Assembly: GCA_035504175.1 (NCBI GenBank)
Contig: DATJSJ010000278.1
Location: forward strand, 1 to 18,562
Source of the DNA: DATJSJ01 sp035504175
GTDB lineage: Bacteria > Pseudomonadota > Alphaproteobacteria > Acetobacterales > Acetobacteraceae
Reading direction: 5' to 3'
Length of the DNA stretch: 18,562 bases
Shown here: piece after piece, positions 6,581 to 12,991 of the stretch
How positions within the stretch are numbered: position 1 is the stretch's first letter
Layout of the letters: every line of letters starts with the position of its first letter
Made by a program: the position numbers and the translations under genes
Notes under the pieces: model-generated
What the model was told of the DNA's origin: nothing
Database searches by the model: none
What the model saw: the letters and a program-made list of their open reading frames with translations, nothing else

Positions 6581-7336
6581 ATGGCGAACTGGACGCATGC
6601 GGGTCCGTCGATCCTGGCGGCCTTCCTCGCTTCGCTGGTCGAGTTCGTCGAGGCGATGACCGTGGTGCTGGCGGTCGGGGCGGTGCGCGGCTGGCGGGGT
6701 GCCCTCGCCGGCGCCGGCCTGGGCGGGGCGGTGCTGCTGGCGCTGGTGCTTATCCTCGGCCCGGCGCTGAGTGGAATTCCGATCGGCCCGCTGCAATTGG
6801 CCCTCGGCACGCTTTTGCTGCTGTTCGGCATGCGCTGGCTCCGCAAGGCGATCCTGCGCGCGGCCGGCATCATCCCGCTGCACGACGAGGCGGCGGCCTA
6901 CGTGCGGGAGGTCGCGACGCTTCGCGGCTCCGGCAGGATCGCCGCCGGCTGGGACCGGGTCGCGATCGGTGCCGCCTTCAAGATCACCATGGTCGAGGGG
7001 ATCGAGGTCGTGTTCATCGTGATCGCGGTCGGTTCCGCCGGCCAGGGGCTGCTGTTGCCGGCGGGTTTGGGCGCCTTGGCCGCGCTGGCCGCGGTGGTGC
7101 TGCTCGGCCTGGCACTGCACCGGCCGGTCGCCTCGATTCCGGAGAACGCGCTGAAATTCGCCGTCGGCGTACTGCTCTGCGCCTTCGGTACGTTCTGGGC
7201 CGGCGAGGGGATGGGTCTCGCCTGGCCCGGCGGCGACTGGTCCGTCCCCGGCCTGATCGCCGGCTTCCTGGTGGTGGCCCTGCTCACGGTCCGGGCCTGC
7301 CGCGCCCGGCGCGCCGTCGCGGGAGGAGCCGCATGA
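6581..7336 (+). CDS. Multi-pass membrane protein resembling COG4280, internally duplicated
   Basis: This 251-aa polytopic membrane protein resembles uncharacterised COG4280 proteins. It contains two copies of one unit. Residues 19-36 (LVEFVEAMTVVLAVGAV) match 138-154 (MVEGIEVVFIVIAVGSA), and LQLALGTLLLLFGMRW (71-86) matches LKFAVGVLLCAFGTFW (191-206), an offset of about 118-120 residues. Each copy has a V-E-x-x-E pair inside a helix. Duplicated helical units with buried acidic motifs are typical of cation exporters and exchangers such as GDT1/UPF0016 and TerC-like proteins. A transporter role is therefore inferred, but the substrate is unknown. The gene is first after the fluoride riboswitch, so it is presumably fluoride-induced. 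The start ATG 6581 has GGAG 9 nt upstream; ATG 6566 is an in-frame alternative. The stop overlaps the next gene. Confidence 0.85.
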   Translation: MANWTHAGPSILAAFLASLVEFVEAMTVVLAVGAVRGWRGALAGAGLGGAVLLALVLILGPALSGIPIGPLQLALGTLLLLFGMRWLRKAILRAAGIIPLHDEAAAYVREVATLRGSGRIAAGWDRVAIGAAFKITMVEGIEVVFIVIAVGSAGQGLLLPAGLGALAALAAVVLLGLALHRPVASIPENALKFAVGVLLCAFGTFWAGEGMGLAWPGGDWSVPGLIAGFLVVALLTVRACRARRAVAGGAA

Positions 7337-7539
7337 GCTGGTTGCGCAGCACCGCCGGCGAAGTGCTCGGCCTGTTCGTCGATGACACGGGCTTCGCATT
7401 GGCCATCCTGGTCTGGCTCGCCGCCGCCTGGCTGGGGCTGCCGTGGCTGCACCTGCCGCCAGCTGCACCGCCGGCAATCCTGTTCGGCGGCTTGGCGCTG
7501 ATCCTGGCGGACAGCGCGGTCCGGGGTGCCGGACGGTGA
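7333..7539 (+). CDS. Small membrane protein of unknown function in the fluoride operon
   Basis: This 68-aa protein starts at an ATG overlapping the preceding stop (ATGA) with a strong GGAGGAG 4 nt upstream. Its own stop overlaps the CrcB GTG start (GTGA). Two hydrophobic helices are visible: about residues 20-36 (FALAILVWLAAAWLGL) and 46-59 (PPAILFGGLALILA), with an acidic VDD just before the first. Tight coupling on both sides and the good ribosome-binding site argue that it is real. I recognise no family. It could be a partner or stabiliser of either membrane neighbour, which is inference from context only. Confidence 0.75.
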   Translation: MSWLRSTAGEVLGLFVDDTGFALAILVWLAAAWLGLPWLHLPPAAPPAILFGGLALILADSAVRGAGR

Positions 7540-8741
7540 TCGCCTATCTCTGGGTCGCGCTCGGAGGCGCGATCGGCAGCATGGCGCGGTACGGATTGGG
7601 GCTGGCTGCCGCCCGCACCTGGGGCGATGCGTTTCCCTGGGGCACGCTCGCGATCAACGTCGCGGGCAGCTTCGTGATCGGCTGTTTCGGCGCGCTGAGC
7701 CTGCCGGACGGGGTGCTGCCCGCCAGCCCCAATATCCGCCTCTTCGTCCTGGTCGGGATCTGCGGCGGCTTCACCACCTTCTCGTCCTTCAGCCTGCAGA
7801 CCTTCGAGCTGGCGCGCAGCGGCAACGGGCTTGGTGCGGCGGCCAACGTGCTGCTCTCGGTGGCGCTCTGCCTTGCCGCGGTGGCGCTCGGCCAGGCGGC
7901 CGGACAGCGTGCCTGGACGGCCCGCGCCGCCATCCTCGCCCGGCCATCGCCGGTGGTCGCGGTGCTCGATCGCGCCGACACCGCGGCGCCGGTGCTGGCC
8001 GCCGCAGCACTCGCGGCCGAGCGGCTGCCCGGGACGGCGATCGAGGTGCTGCATCTCCGGCACGACCCGATGGCCGGTTTCCTGCCGACCGAGGAGGTGA
8101 TGACCGAGGCGCGGCAGCGGGCGCTCAGCGGCGAGGTGGCGCGCGAAGATGCGACGATCCGCGCGGCGTACGAGACCTGGCATCGCGATCATCCGCGCGC
8201 GGTATGGCGCGAGGCGAGCGGCGAGGCCGGCGCCGTGGTTGCCGCCGGGACCGCGGGTGCGGGGCTCGTGGTGATGGGCCGGCCGGCCGACGGAGAGGCG
8301 AACGGGCTGCACGCGGCGCTGTTCCGTGCCGGCGCGCCGCTGCTGCTGATACCGCAGACGACGCCCGTCTCGCTCGGCCGTCATGTCGCGGTTGCCTGGA
8401 AGCCGGGTCGGGCCGCGCGTCACGCCGTGCTCGCCGCGCTGCCCTGGCTGCTGCGGGCGGAGCGCGTGCAGGTGCTGATCGCCGCGGAGGACGGCGTCGC
8501 CGCATCCCCGCCGGCCAGCCTGCTGGCCCGGCTCACCAAGGCGCGCGTCCCGGCGGAGCTGCGCCGCTTCGCCCTCTCCCGTCCGGTCGGCGAGGCGCTG
8601 CTTGCCGAGGCGCACCGGATCGGTGCCGACCTGCTGGTGATGGGCGCCTATGGACGCGGCCGCATGACCGAGCTGCTGCTGGGTGGCGCCACCGCCGACC
8701 TGCTGCGCGCCGCCGACCTGCCGATCCTGATGCGGCACTGA
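7536..8741 (+). CDS. crcB: CrcB/Fluc fluoride channel fused to two UspA domains
   Basis: This is a 401-aa protein from a GTG start. Residues 1-125 are a full-length CrcB/Fluc domain with four helices: GGAIGSMARYG (10-20), WGTLAINVAGSFVIG (35-49) including the pore Asn41, and GGFTTFSSFSL (77-87) with the phenylalanines F82 and F85. Fluc proteins export fluoride passively through the inner membrane. From about 138 two universal-stress-protein domains follow. The second (281-401) has an UspA nucleotide-site-like glycine pattern (GAYGRG, then GG at 383-384); the first (138-275) is degenerate there. Ordinary CrcB is about 125 aa, so the gene is a true in-frame fusion with no frameshift signs. The riboswitch upstream supports fluoride export. 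The GTG overlaps the previous stop and lacks a clear SD, so it is coupled. Confidence 0.95.
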   Translation: MIAYLWVALGGAIGSMARYGLGLAAARTWGDAFPWGTLAINVAGSFVIGCFGALSLPDGVLPASPNIRLFVLVGICGGFTTFSSFSLQTFELARSGNGLGAAANVLLSVALCLAAVALGQAAGQRAWTARAAILARPSPVVAVLDRADTAAPVLAAAALAAERLPGTAIEVLHLRHDPMAGFLPTEEVMTEARQRALSGEVAREDATIRAAYETWHRDHPRAVWREASGEAGAVVAAGTAGAGLVVMGRPADGEANGLHAALFRAGAPLLLIPQTTPVSLGRHVAVAWKPGRAARHAVLAALPWLLRAERVQVLIAAEDGVAASPPASLLARLTKARVPAELRRFALSRPVGEALLAEAHRIGADLLVMGAYGRGRMTELLLGGATADLLRAADLPILMRH

Positions 8742-8867
8742 GCGGGAGGGCGCTGGCCGCTCGCCTGGCCGCGTCTCCAGTCGACACCGTGCGAACGAGC
8801 GCGCCGTCGCTCTCCACACCGGTGGGACGCCGCGGCCGGCATCGAAGGCGAAGTCCGCAGTCCGGAA

Positions 8868-8905
8868 TTGCCAGCCCGGGCGCCGCCTTCTATACGCGCC
8901 CGGGC
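8868..8905 (+). promoter_or_regulatory. ahcY promoter with overlapping 10-bp perfect inverted repeat
   Basis: TTGCCA (8868-8873) and TATACG (8891-8896) are spaced 17 bp apart. A perfect inverted repeat, GCCCGGGCGC (8874-8883) and GCGCCCGGGC (8896-8905), fills the spacer and the start region. It could be a repressor operator, or an RNA hairpin ending crcB transcription, though no T-run follows. A TATATA at 8925-8930 is a weaker alternative -10. I see no SAH or SAM riboswitch in 8742-9003. Confidence 0.5.
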
Positions 8906-9003
8906 ACCCGGCGCCGATCGTGTGTATATACCCCCGCATGATCGCCCGGTCCCGCAAGCCGCCGTCCCGGGCGGCGACCCCGCACGGAATTGAGGAGCCG
9001 CCG

Positions 9004-10311
9004 ATGCCCGATACCGCCGTCCAGCCCGATCACAAGGTCCGCGACATCGCGCTGGCCGAGTGGGGCCGGAAGGAAATCCGCATGGCCGAGGACGAGATGC
9101 CCGGCCTGATGGCGCTGCGCCAGGAGTACGGCGTCTCGAAGCCGCTGGCGGGTGCACGGATCGCCGGCTGCCTGCACATGACGATCCAGACCGCGGTGCT
9201 GATCGAAACGCTGACCGCGCTCGGCGCGACGGTCCGCTGGTCGTCCTGCAACATCTTCTCGACCCAGGACCATGCCGCCGCGGCGGTTGCCGCCGCCGGC
9301 ACGCCGGTGTTCGCCTGGAAGGGCATGAGCGAGGACGAGTTCTGGTGGTGCATCGAACAGACGGTGCGCGGGCCCGATGGCTGGACGCCGACTCTGATCC
9401 TCGATGACGGCGGCGATCTCACCAAGCTGATGCACGACAAGTATCCCGAGATGCTCGCCGACGTGCGCGGCCTGTCCGAGGAAACCACGACCGGCGTGCA
9501 CCGGCTGCGTGACATGGCGCGCGACGGCAAGCTGCTGGTGCCGGCGATCAACGTCAATGACAGCGTGACGAAGTCGAAATTCGACAATCTCTATGGCTGC
9601 CGCGAGAGCCTGGTCGACGGCATCCGGCGCGGCACCGACGTGATGATGGCGGGCAAGGTGGCGGTGGTCGCCGGGTTCGGCGATGTCGGCAAGGGCTCGG
9701 CGGCGAGCCTGCGCAATGCCGGCTGCCGCGTCGTGGTGACCGAGATCGACCCGATCTGCGCGCTGCAGGCGGCGATGGAGGGCTACGAGGTCGTCACCAT
9801 GGATGCCGCCGCGCCGCGCGGCGACATCTTCGTCACCGCCACCGGCAATGTCGACGTCATCACCATCGACCACATGCGGGCGATGAAGAACCGGGCGATC
9901 GTCTGCAATATCGGCCACTTCGATTCCGAGATTCAGATCGAGGCGCTGCGCAACTATCGCTGGGAGAACGTCAAGCCGCAGGTGGACGAGGTCGTCTTTC
10001 CCGACGGCAAGCGACTGATCGTGCTGTCGGAGGGACGGCTGGTGAATCTCGGCAACGCGACCGGCCATCCGAGCTTCGTGATGTCCGCCTCGTTCACCAA
10101 CCAGGTGCTGGCGCAGCTCGAGCTGTGGACCGCGCCGGCGGGACGCTATCAGCGGCAGGTCTACACGCTGCCGAAGCAGCTCGACGAGAAGGTTGCTGCA
10201 CTGCACCTTGCGAAGGTCGGGGCGACGCTGACCACGCTGACGCCGAAGCAGGCCGAGTACATCGGCACGAATGTCGCAGGCCCGTTCAAGCACGAGCTGT
10301 ACCGCTACTGA
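9004..10311 (+). CDS. ahcY: S-adenosyl-L-homocysteine hydrolase (adenosylhomocysteinase)
   Basis: This 435-aa cytosolic enzyme reversibly splits S-adenosylhomocysteine into adenosine and homocysteine, removing the product inhibitor of methyltransferases and feeding the methionine cycle. Clear motifs are SSCNIFSTQDHAAAA (80-94), the catalytic segment NVNDSVTKSKFDNLYGC (K190, D194, C199), the NAD-binding loop AGFGDVGKGSA (223-233), and the C-terminal KHELYRY that reaches into the partner subunit's NAD site. Length is normal for the bacterial family. The frame is open upstream to 8920 (GTG) and 8938 (ATG), but ATG 9004 has GAGGAG 6 nt upstream and begins where homologues begin. It appears to be a single-gene unit, with its promoter dyad at 8868-8905. 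Confidence 0.97.
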   Translation: MPDTAVQPDHKVRDIALAEWGRKEIRMAEDEMPGLMALRQEYGVSKPLAGARIAGCLHMTIQTAVLIETLTALGATVRWSSCNIFSTQDHAAAAVAAAGTPVFAWKGMSEDEFWWCIEQTVRGPDGWTPTLILDDGGDLTKLMHDKYPEMLADVRGLSEETTTGVHRLRDMARDGKLLVPAINVNDSVTKSKFDNLYGCRESLVDGIRRGTDVMMAGKVAVVAGFGDVGKGSAASLRNAGCRVVVTEIDPICALQAAMEGYEVVTMDAAAPRGDIFVTATGNVDVITIDHMRAMKNRAIVCNIGHFDSEIQIEALRNYRWENVKPQVDEVVFPDGKRLIVLSEGRLVNLGNATGHPSFVMSASFTNQVLAQLELWTAPAGRYQRQVYTLPKQLDEKVAALHLAKVGATLTTLTPKQAEYIGTNVAGPFKHELYRY

Positions 10312-10499
10312 GCGACGTCGTCCCGCGACTCTGCACACTTTTTATTCACCAACCTGACATAGGCGAAGGCTGGTCCGGGCTCCGGGCGCCGGCCTAGCAT
10401 GCGGTGGTGCCCGATCGTCAGTCCGGGACATCGAGCGAAGCCCGGCGACGATCGGGCGACCATGACGGCCGAACGTCTTCCGAACAAAGAGGCATACGC

Positions 10500-10772
10500 A
10501 TGCCGACGACTTTTCCGACCGGTCTACCCGTGATGCCGCGCACCAGCGCCCTGCGACGGGCGCTGAGCGAGCGGCAGGACAGCGCCGCGGTCGCCGACCT
10601 GCTGTATCTGGAAGCGTGGGAATTGCGGCCGCAGCCGCAGCCGGGTGTCGCCTTGCGCATCCACCAGATCCGCCGCGCCAACCCCTCGCTGGCGGCGGAG
10701 ATCCGGGCCGAGCTGGCGGGCGGCCGGCCGCTGCCCGGCCGGGAGCGCGCCGGGCCGCCCGCGATCGACTGA
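10500..10772 (+). CDS. Small hypothetical protein upstream of secB
   Basis: A 90-aa protein of unknown family starts at an ATG with AGAGG 7 nt upstream. The N-terminus is Pro/Thr-rich. The middle (about 17-72) looks helical and charged: SALRRALSERQDSAAVADLL, then LEAWELRP, then LRIHQIRRANPSLAAEIRAE. A Gly/Pro/Arg-rich tail follows. There is no signal peptide or membrane helix, so it is probably cytosolic. It lies 81 bp upstream of secB on the same strand with a strong hairpin between them. GC-rich third positions and the SD support coding. No function is proposed. Confidence 0.65.
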   Translation: MPTTFPTGLPVMPRTSALRRALSERQDSAAVADLLYLEAWELRPQPQPGVALRIHQIRRANPSLAAEIRAELAGGRPLPGRERAGPPAID

Positions 10773-10781
10773 ACCGCAGGC

Positions 10782-10807
10782 GGCGCGCCCCGTGGCGCGG
10801 GCGCGCC
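10782..10807 (+). terminator. 9-bp perfect GC hairpin between the small ORF and secB
   Basis: GGCGCGCCC (10782-10790) and GGGCGCGCC (10799-10807) form a perfect stem with an 8-nt loop, 10 nt after a stop codon. No T-run follows, so it may be a weak terminator, attenuator or mRNA-stability element rather than a classical intrinsic terminator. Confidence 0.4.
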
Positions 10808-10853
10808 CCGCGTGCTACTCGCTCGGCCTCCGCGAGACCGAGGATCAAGGCTG

Positions 10854-11402
10854 ATGTCCGAGACGACTCCTTCCCCGACCGGCGCCCCGGCAACTGGCGC
10901 GCAGCAGGTGCCGCCGCTGGTGGTCAACATCCAGTACGTGAAGGATCTGTCGTTCGAGGTTCCGGGGGCGCCGGGAATTTTCGCGACCCTGCGCAGCCAG
11001 CCCAGCGTGCAGATCAATCTCGACGTGCAGGCCCGTCGGATTCAGGAGGGGCAGAACGTGTTCGAGGTGACGCTCGCTGCGCGCGCGGAGGCGACCGAAG
11101 GGGCGGCGCAGGGCAACGGCCAGAACACGCCGGAGGCCGGCCGCACCGTGTTCATCGCCGAGCTCGCCTATGCCGGCATCTTCACGCTGAACAACCTGCC
11201 CGACAACGCGGTGGAACCGGTGCTGCTGGTCGAGTGCCCGCGGCTGCTGTTTCCCTTCGCCCGCAACGTGCTGGCGGATGTGACGCGCGAGGGCGGCTTC
11301 GCCCCGGTGCTGCTGCAGCCGATCGATTTCGTGGCGCTGTGGCAGGCCCGGCGCGCGGCGCAGGCCCAGGCCGAACCGGGACCGTCCTCCGCGATCGCCT
11401 GA
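10854..11402 (+). CDS. secB: Protein-export chaperone SecB
   Basis: This 182-aa cytosolic tetrameric chaperone keeps preproteins unfolded and delivers them to SecA. Recognisable segments are VNIQYVKDLSFEVPGAP (24-40), VEVTL-type strands (NVFEVTLAARAEA), AELAYAGIFTL, VECPRLLFPFARNVLADVTREGGFAPVLLQPIDF and a C-terminal Ala/Gln-rich tail. SecB is usually 150-180 aa; the extra length is in the Pro/Thr N-terminus and an inserted Gly/Asn segment near residue 85. ATG 10854 is preceded by AAGG 3 nt upstream, a poor distance, with AGGA a little further. It is convergent with dnaQ, a common alphaproteobacterial layout. Confidence 0.95.
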   Translation: MSETTPSPTGAPATGAQQVPPLVVNIQYVKDLSFEVPGAPGIFATLRSQPSVQINLDVQARRIQEGQNVFEVTLAARAEATEGAAQGNGQNTPEAGRTVFIAELAYAGIFTLNNLPDNAVEPVLLVECPRLLFPFARNVLADVTREGGFAPVLLQPIDFVALWQARRAAQAQAEPGPSSAIA

Positions 11403-11622
11403 GCGGCCACGATTGGCGGAGCCCTCGAAAGACGATCGCGCGGCTCGCCGGCAGCGGGCTGGTAGCGTGCGGCTTTATTCCGGCGCGGTCAGGCCGTGAT
11501 CGCCGGAGGTGAAGGCACCGACGGCGCGAATCATGGTCGCAACGCAAACGGTGAGACCGGATCGCTTGGCACGGCAAGCGCGGTCCTGGTCTTGCTGCGC
11601 TGCGGTCGCCCGGCGTCGCCCG
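11403..11622. other. Convergent intergenic region secB/dnaQ
   Basis: 220 bp between the two convergent stops hold no supported gene. A small hairpin, CGCTTG (11563-11568) with CAAGCG (11575-11580), is present without a T-run. The termination signals for secB and dnaQ are not evident. Confidence 0.5.
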
Positions 11623-12303
11623 TCAGGGGGCTGACCAGAGCGGATCGGGGATGCGTTGCAGGAAGGCGGCATGCGCCGCCAGTTCCTCCGGAGTTGGCAG
11701 GATCGCCCGGATCGTGCGCCGCGCCGGCGCCTGGTAGCTGACGACCGGGCCCGTCAGACCGCGGCCGGCGACCAGCGACAGGCCGCGCTGCCGTCCGCCG
11801 GTCAGCTCGATATAGACCTGCGCCAGCAGCCGGCAGTCGAGCAGCGCGTTGTGCGTCACCCGCTCGCTGAGATCGATGTCGAAGCGCCGGCACAGCGCGT
11901 CCAGGCTGTTCGGCAGGCCGGGAAAGCGCGTCCGGGCCAGCGCCAGCGTATCCACCATCCGCACCACTTGCAGCGGCGGCAGGCCGAGCAGCGCGAACTC
12001 GGCGTTGAGGAAGGCGAAATCGAACGGCGCGTTGTGCGCGACCAGCTTGCCGTCGCCGAGAAAGTCCAGGAGCTCGGCTGCGATCTCGGCGAAGGGCGGC
12101 TTGCCGGCGAGATCCGCCAGCGTGATGCCGTGCACGCGCACGGCGTCCTCGGCGATGTCGCGACCGGGATGGACCAGGCGGTGGAAATGCACGCCGGTCG
12201 GCAGATCGTTGACCAGTTCCAGCGCCGCGACTTCGATCACCCGATCGCCGGTGGCCGGATCGAGCCCGGTCGTTTCCGTGTCGAAGAGAATCGAGCGCAT
12301 CAT
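11623..12303 (-). CDS. dnaQ: DNA polymerase III epsilon subunit (3'-5' proofreading exonuclease)
   Basis: This 226-aa DEDDh exonuclease proofreads within the replicative polymerase core. Exo I is FDTETTGLD (D8, E10), Exo II HNAPFDFAFLN (D95) and Exo III is THNALLDCRLLAQVY (H151, D156). Directly behind the domain, Q172-RG-LSL resembles a beta-clamp binding motif, and the Pro-rich C-terminal tail fits the segment that contacts the alpha subunit. Two adjacent ATGs (12303, 12300) are possible. The first overlaps the coaE stop (ATGA), so coupling is likely whichever is used. It is the last gene of aroE-coaE-dnaQ. Confidence 0.95.
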   Translation of the reverse strand: MMRSILFDTETTGLDPATGDRVIEVAALELVNDLPTGVHFHRLVHPGRDIAEDAVRVHGITLADLAGKPPFAEIAAELLDFLGDGKLVAHNAPFDFAFLNAEFALLGLPPLQVVRMVDTLALARTRFPGLPNSLDALCRRFDIDLSERVTHNALLDCRLLAQVYIELTGGRQRGLSLVAGRGLTGPVVSYQAPARRTIRAILPTPEELAAHAAFLQRIPDPLWSAP

Positions 12304-12986
12304 TCCCCGCGCGTATGCCGCGCGGACGGTCTGCCGGAAGCACGGCGTGGCGGCAAGCGCCGCCGGCGGTGATCCGGCGTCCCCGGGGCGCGCGACAGCG
12401 TGGTGATCAGCCGGCGCAGCTGGCGCAATGCATGCGCGCGCGAAAGACCGGTGCGTACCACGATATCGGCGCGGCGGCGTCGCTCCTGGTCCGGAAGCTG
12501 CCGCGCCAGCATCGCCGCCAGTTGTTCGCGGCTGAGCTGCCGCCGCCGGCGCAGCCGGGCGAGCTGCACCGCGCGCGGCGCCGAGACCACCAGGGTGCAA
12601 TCGACCCGCCGGTCGCCGCCGGTTTCGAACAGCAGCGGAATATCGAGCACCACCAGCCGCCGGCCGGCGCGGCGGGCGCGGCCGAGGAAGCGCTGCTCCG
12701 CCCGGTGCACCAACGGGTGCATGATCGCCTCCAGCCGCGCCAGCGCCGCCTGCTGCCCGGCCGCATGATCGAGCACCGCCTGGCGCAACGCAGCGCGATC
12801 CACCGCGCCGTCACGCACCGTGCCGGGGAAGGCGTCGGCGATCGCCGGCACCGCGGCGCCGCCGCGCGCCTGAAGCGCGTGCACCTCGGCGTCGGCGTCG
12901 AACACCGGAATGCGGGCGCGGCGGAACGCCGCCGCGGCGGTCGACTTGCCCATGCCGATCCCGCCGGTGAGCCCGATCAGCCGCAT
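12300..12986 (-). CDS. coaE: Dephospho-CoA kinase
   Basis: This 228-aa P-loop kinase performs the last step of coenzyme A synthesis, phosphorylating the 3'-OH of dephospho-CoA with ATP. The Walker A motif is GGIGMGKST (8-16), followed by FDADAEVHAL (29-38), the IMHPLVH segment, LDIPLLFETG and the lid-type region LARLRRRRQLSREQLAAMLARQ. Usual length is about 200 aa; here an Arg/Pro-rich basic tail of about 30 residues follows the core and runs into the dnaQ start. The tail is probably disordered. The ATG is preceded by GAGGCGG, where the GA comes from the aroE stop TGA 5 nt upstream, so the two genes are coupled. Confidence 0.95.
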   Translation of the reverse strand: MRLIGLTGGIGMGKSTAAAAFRRARIPVFDADAEVHALQARGGAAVPAIADAFPGTVRDGAVDRAALRQAVLDHAAGQQAALARLEAIMHPLVHRAEQRFLGRARRAGRRLVVLDIPLLFETGGDRRVDCTLVVSAPRAVQLARLRRRRQLSREQLAAMLARQLPDQERRRRADIVVRTGLSRAHALRQLRRLITTLSRAPGTPDHRRRRLPPRRASGRPSARHTRGE

Positions 12987-12991
12987 CCGCC

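Noticed and set aside
6277..6873. In-frame N-terminal extension of CopA (open frame to 6873)
   Set aside because: It would read through the CueR-type promoter, the riboswitch promoter, aptamer and terminator on the other strand. It has no domain similarity, and the TTG at 6276 has a well-placed SD.
5204..7477. Long open frame on the minus strand across copA and the fluoride operon
   Set aside because: It is a shadow frame typical of very GC-rich DNA: Arg/Gly/Ala-rich, without recognisable domains, and opposite strongly supported genes.
8740..8762. GAGCGG/CCGCTC hairpin just after crcB-uspA as a terminator
   Set aside because: A 6-bp stem with an 11-nt loop and no T-run is not enough to call a terminator.
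8742..9003. SAH or SAM riboswitch upstream of ahcY
   Set aside because: I looked for the conserved cores of known classes and saw none; only the inverted repeat and promoter-like hexamers are present.
10312..10345. Intrinsic terminator after ahcY ending in a T-run at 10339-10343
   Set aside because: The T-run is present, but only a 4-bp GTCG/CGAC stem lies upstream, too weak to call.
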